Assembly: GCA_016586335.1 (NCBI GenBank)
Contig: BLYE01000029.1
Span: 124,001-188,000, forward strand
Reading direction: 5' to 3'
From: Nitzschia putrida
Taxonomy: Eukaryota > Bacillariophyta > Bacillariophyceae > Bacillariales > Bacillariaceae
Length of the DNA stretch: 64,000 nucleotides
Positions 60,727-64,000 of this stretch are shown here, in pieces (the stretch's first letter is position 1; each line of letters starts with the position of its first letter). Both the position numbers and the translations under genes were made by a program. The notes under the pieces are model-generated. The model did not search any database. It saw only the letters and a program-made list of their open reading frames with translations, and was not told the DNA's origin.

Positions 60727-61251
60727 TTACGCAGCCGACGCAACCACTGGAGTTCCTACGATTCTTGTAAAAAATTGGGAGAAAAACAAGTCCTCGACCA
60801 ACGCCTGGCTACCTTCATTGGTGTTGCGACAACTTGAAATTGAATCTCTGAAACGAATCGTAGCCTGGAAAAGCGCTTCGTTGCAGCTCTCAGCTTGGCA
60901 AATATCTTCCAACGCTGTAAATGCCACACTCAAGTTGTTCAAAACGACCAACTCTACGGGGCAGTTACATTGCTGTTCCATTGATCGGCAGTCCCCAGCG
61001 CCCAATAGTTTGCTGGCATGGCGATACAGTTGAACAGCCTTCTGTAAAGTTTGGGGGTATTTCATTGCTTGTGCTTGGTGGCAAATTGCCATGTTCACAA
61101 TGATTGCCAAAGACACAGAATGAAACCACTCTTTGATAGATTCTTCCTTCCTCTCGTCTTCAGCACTTTCTGGTGAAGTATTTGTTGAAACTTCCAAATC
61201 AAATGGTTGGATCAAGAATGGTGACTCAGGCTTTCCCAGTCCTCCTCCATC
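60727..61251 (-). pseudogene. TPR-like array copy 6, 5'-truncated
   Basis: The frame is open from a TAG at 61252-61254 to the stop at 60727 and has no ATG before the conserved core. It begins within the middle of the family protein (PESPFLIQPFDLEV matches FREPFLLRAFEKEE of copy 5) and continues FHSVSLAIIVNMAICHQAQA, LQKAVQLYRHASKLLGAG, PVELVVLNNLSVAFTALEDI, and ALVEDLFFSQFFTRIVGTPV ending ASAA. About the first 90 residues and the start codon are missing. Upstream of 61254 the sequence turns into TAC/GTA and CTAGCTAG spacer. It could still be made from an internal Met, but a 5'-truncated relic is the simpler reading. Confidence 0.65.
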
Positions 61252-61496
61252 CTATTGCGTGATGCAAACATCTTTCGTACTACTCGACTGGCCCCAACTA
61301 CCGGTACTGCTAGTAGTAACTAGATAGCTCCAGCTCTACTAGTTGTACTAGCTAGCTCTAGTTTTGTAGCTTGGACTACATCGTCGACATTTCAGCAATC
61401 ATTGACTTCTTCAGTAGTGGAACAACACTTGCTGCTGCTGAACCTGACCCAAACAAGAAAGTAGGACGGCACTGGTAATCCCGTCTGTAGTTCACC

Positions 61497-62643
61497 TTAG
61501 AAAAATGGAGGGGGTTTCTCATTCTCGGCTTCATCAGAAGATGCAGCAGTGCTGGTGAGGCCACTCGCAGCGCGGTTGATGTGAACCGATCGGGCCAACA
61601 TGGCCAAACTCAGTCCTGAACGGCGACTCACACGAGTGACGTCCTCTTCACTTCCAACCAAATAAATGGTTTCATCCCCTTCGGTGCTTCCTCCCTTCCC
61701 TTCATTTCCGGTTTCGTAGTCGACCTTCAACAAAGTGGTTTGTAGACGAGGAATCCAGGTGACCATTCGGCTGAACATGGTTGCATCGGGATGATATGGA
61801 GGAGGAGGAGCCATGGTCTTGACAGCCTCGCAAGTGACGAGCCCAGTGCGGTATGGAGGCCCTGTGGCGGTGACATCAAAAATCATTTGAATTCTAGGTG
61901 GTTTCCAAATCAACTTTGGAAGGGCACTGGCATCTTCTTGGGCCTTGGATTGGTCCAACTCAATGCGGCCTGCATCCAAACGATAGCTCCTCAAACTACC
62001 AGGCACCATACCGTCACCCAAAGCCTTTTGTACGGTTTCATCTTTCATAACCCATTGGCTACAGTAGCGATACACGGGGTCAGCCCGAATGTATAAATTA
62101 TCCATGGTGGCTGCACCAACAAGGCCAAGAACTGCATACACACCGGTCAATCGTCACTGTGAGAGAAAATCCCAGAACGACACTCTAATGAAACAACAAC
62201 ATCAATAATAGAAACGTACCAGACGCTGTTCCAAAACCTGTAAAGAATCCCCATTTAGCAATAGTGGTAGGGGTCAAATGGGTGAAAAAAGAGGTGAAGG
62301 AGAGGACACTACGAGTAAAGAAGTAGGCACCAACCGACCCAGCTCCAACCAAGGCATAGAACTGATACTGAGGAGAAAGGACTGAGGTGATGACCTGCTT
62401 TTGAGTACGTTTCAAGAATCCGCTAATTCCTTCCTCGTTTTCTGGGGGTGAACTCGAAAAGGAAACGAGAGCTTGGCATTGCACTCCAGTGGCTGGTTGG
62501 TATCTTTCAACGTTGTTGTGCTTGCCTACCGGTAGTAGGCCACCGGTAGTACCAGTGACGCGAGTCGCTCTTCCTCGGAGTAGGGATCCACGGAGACCCC
62601 AAGCTCGGCTTGTTGTTGTCAACATGGCTGCACGAAGAGACAT
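61497..62643 (-). CDS. Mitochondrial inner-membrane protein, possibly Coa1/Tim21-like
   Basis: Two exons, 62643-62220 and 62131-61497, with an 88-bp intron (GTACGT...ATGCAG, phase 1), encoding 352 aa. Splicing joins FGTAS to VLGLVGAATMDN. The N-terminus (MSLRAAMLTTTSRAWGLRGS plus more Arg/Ser/Thr) is a strong mitochondrial presequence. Two hydrophobic segments follow: YQFYALVGAGSVGAYFFTRS (about 93-112) and AKWGFFTGFGTAS-VLGLVGAA (about 130-150), the second created by the splice. The soluble part begins DPVYRYCSQWVMKDETVQKA LGDG, reminiscent of the R-x-D-x-x-V-x-x-x-LG start of Coa1 and Tim21 domains, which assist cytochrome oxidase assembly or TIM23 import. That assignment is tentative. The C-terminus is hydrophilic. 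Confidence 0.7.
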
Positions 62644-63004
62644 GTTGATCAGGTTGCTAGAAGGATAAGGAATGCAATGAGGCTACAAGTACAGTACTGC
62701 TGCATGGAAAAAAGAACAAAACAGAGGTAGAGGAGGAGGGTTCGCACCATGTCGATGTGACACGCATTTTTTCCAACGGAATAGTAAGGCCTGTGACATT
62801 GTACCATAGGTATATTACACTGTTTGTATCATAGATATATTCGTTGGTAGTAGTACACACAATGGCACAAACAGGCGAAGGACGACGACAACAACAACAA
62901 CAACAGCAACAACATTAACAATCAGGGTGGGTTGTGGCTCCAAGAAGGTGTTGTTGTCTCTCAGGTATTGCAGACATCATCTCGAGCCAAAGATAACTCG
63001 GAAT
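62644..63004. promoter_or_regulatory. Divergent intergenic region
   Basis: It separates the mitochondrial protein gene (-) from the phosphatase gene (+). It contains an ACA/CAA microsatellite at about 62884-62913 and a short upstream ATG frame starting at 62862 that reads Gln-rich sequence and stops at the TAA at 62916-62918. TTGTTGTCTCTCAG at 62950-62963 looks like a 3' splice site, so a leader intron or an extra 5' exon of the phosphatase gene is possible. Confidence 0.35.
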
Positions 63005-63823
63005 ATGACAAACTTGAGAGCTTTGATTCTCCGACATGGCCAAACAAATGCCAATGAAGGAGGAATTATTCAAGGATCCTCCGACTTTTCGAGATTGACC
63101 GAGTTGGGGTGCCAACAAGCACGTCAGGTGTGGCGAGCCTTCCAGAAGGCCGATGCTACTACTACTACTAGTACCTGTTCATCAGAGCTCGAAATTCGTT
63201 CGGTGTATTGCTCTCCGTTGTCTCGAACCAAGGATACGCTTCGAGAGCTTTTGGAAGAAACGAAACGTTGGGTAGAACGTGAGGATTCATCATCGATGCT
63301 CCATCTGAACCCCAATATCACCTACTTGTCCAACCTGCGTGAAATTGATTTCTACGATTGGCAAGGCAAGACCAAAGCGGAACTAAAGGCTTCCTATCCA
63401 GAGTCATGGGAGGCTTGGGAGGAAGGAGACCCAGACAAGCTAATGGTTTATGAGTCGGCAAACGAAACTATATCACAACAACAACAACAACAACAACAAC
63501 ATTATCCCCTCTTGGAAACATGGGATCGTGCTGACAACGTTTGGGATGAGATTTGGAAGATACAACAACAACAACAAGCTGATGATACCATCGACGACAC
63601 AATCCTGTTGGTAGCCCACGGATCACTAGGGCAAGCCCTTTTGGGAACGGCCATGGGTTGGGGAGCCCAGGAGTTTCGCAAACACAACTTTCCCAATTGT
63701 GGGATTGTAGAGTTGGAGTGGACTGATTGTTCCTGGGAAGACTTGGTAGAGGGCAAGCGTCCTCAGGCTACACGATGGCGATGGAAGTGGCCCGACACAA
63801 GTGATTGGAATTCCACAGTCTAG
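63005..63823 (+). CDS. Histidine phosphatase / phosphoglycerate mutase family protein
   Basis: The protein is 272 aa from the ATG at 63005; in-frame codons upstream lack an ATG. MTNLRALILRHGQTNANEGG contains the RHG motif with the catalytic His11 that is phosphorylated in this superfamily. VYCSPLSRTKDTLREL (the S-P-x-x-R-x-x-x-T block), LREIDFYDWQGK (acid/substrate block), and LLVAHGSLGQALLG (second catalytic His) complete the set. It could be a phosphatase of the cobC/fructose-2,6-bisphosphatase-like type rather than a mutase; the substrate is unknown. A run of about eight Gln (CAA repeats near 63476) and a second Gln run near 63563 interrupt the variable lid region. No signal peptide is evident from this start. 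Confidence 0.88.
   Translation: MTNLRALILRHGQTNANEGGIIQGSSDFSRLTELGCQQARQVWRAFQKADATTTTSTCSSELEIRSVYCSPLSRTKDTLRELLEETKRWVEREDSSSMLHLNPNITYLSNLREIDFYDWQGKTKAELKASYPESWEAWEEGDPDKLMVYESANETISQQQQQQQQHYPLLETWDRADNVWDEIWKIQQQQQADDTIDDTILLVAHGSLGQALLGTAMGWGAQEFRKHNFPNCGIVELEWTDCSWEDLVEGKRPQATRWRWKWPDTSDWNSTV
63476..63502 (+). repeat. CAA microsatellite coding for poly-Gln
   Basis: About eight CAA codons lie in frame within the phosphatase gene; a shorter CAA run follows near 63563. It is likely length-variable between alleles. Confidence 0.85.
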
Positions 63824-64000
63824 ACCGAGTATCGTACTAGGGTCAAGCGATCAAGCTGATGCTACAACATCCCAGTGTAACATTCGAATCTATCTGTGCA
63901 GAATGCATTAGGGTTTGTATTGCCCATCTTACGCAATACCTAGTGTACAATGTGGGGGAAGTGAGTTTGGGCCCACTTTGGCCTCCAGGACATTCCGATA

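Overview
The window looks like nuclear DNA from a pennate diatom. The indications are a cluster of heat-shock-factor genes whose DNA-binding domain is split by a phase-1 intron, helicase-associated-domain repeats, a GH81 beta-1,3-glucanase suited to chrysolaminarin, short GT-AG introns, and families of uncharacterised diatom-type proteins. I cannot fix the species from sequence alone. Genes lie on both strands, have zero or one intron, and are separated by long spacers rich in TAC/GTA-type palindromes.

Layout. Region 1-16 kb holds dispersed single genes: a low-complexity acidic nuclear-type protein (-), a two-repeat helicase-associated-domain protein (+), two RING-finger E3 candidates (6.2 kb - and 11.4 kb +), a Ser/Glu-rich hypothetical (-), a small membrane protein (-), and a TPR plus EF-hand protein (+) with a 4-codon first exon. 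A repeat-rich gene desert lies at 8.3-11.4 kb.

Region 16-39 kb is dominated by three paralogous GT2 processive glycosyltransferases resembling plant CslA/CslC mannan/glucan synthases (A 16.4, B 30.3, C 34.6 kb, all +). Between A and B sit three HSF genes (+), a C1D/Lrp1-like exosome cofactor (-), and a 1.5-kb block bounded by perfect 21-bp inverted repeats. GT2 copy B is a mosaic: its first half is nearly identical to A and its tail to C, and the tail ends in frameshifts. A GH81 endo-1,3-beta-glucanase with a signal anchor follows at 39.4 kb, so this stretch carries both polysaccharide-making and polysaccharide-cutting enzymes.

Region 43-48 kb has an LRR-type protein (+) and two members of an uncharacterised diatom family (-). 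Region 48.6-61.3 kb is a six-copy, single-strand array of small TPR-like proteins with a conserved hydrophobic C-terminus. Copy 1 is frameshifted and copy 6 has lost its 5' end. A mitochondrial-type bL33 gene (+) sits inside this array. The window ends with a mitochondrial membrane protein of possible Coa1/Tim21 type (-) and a histidine-phosphatase (phosphoglycerate mutase family) gene (+).

The strongest leads are the mosaic GT2 trio, the TPR-like array, and the inverted-repeat-bounded element at 28.4-29.9 kb. All homology calls come from reading motifs by eye; no search was run.
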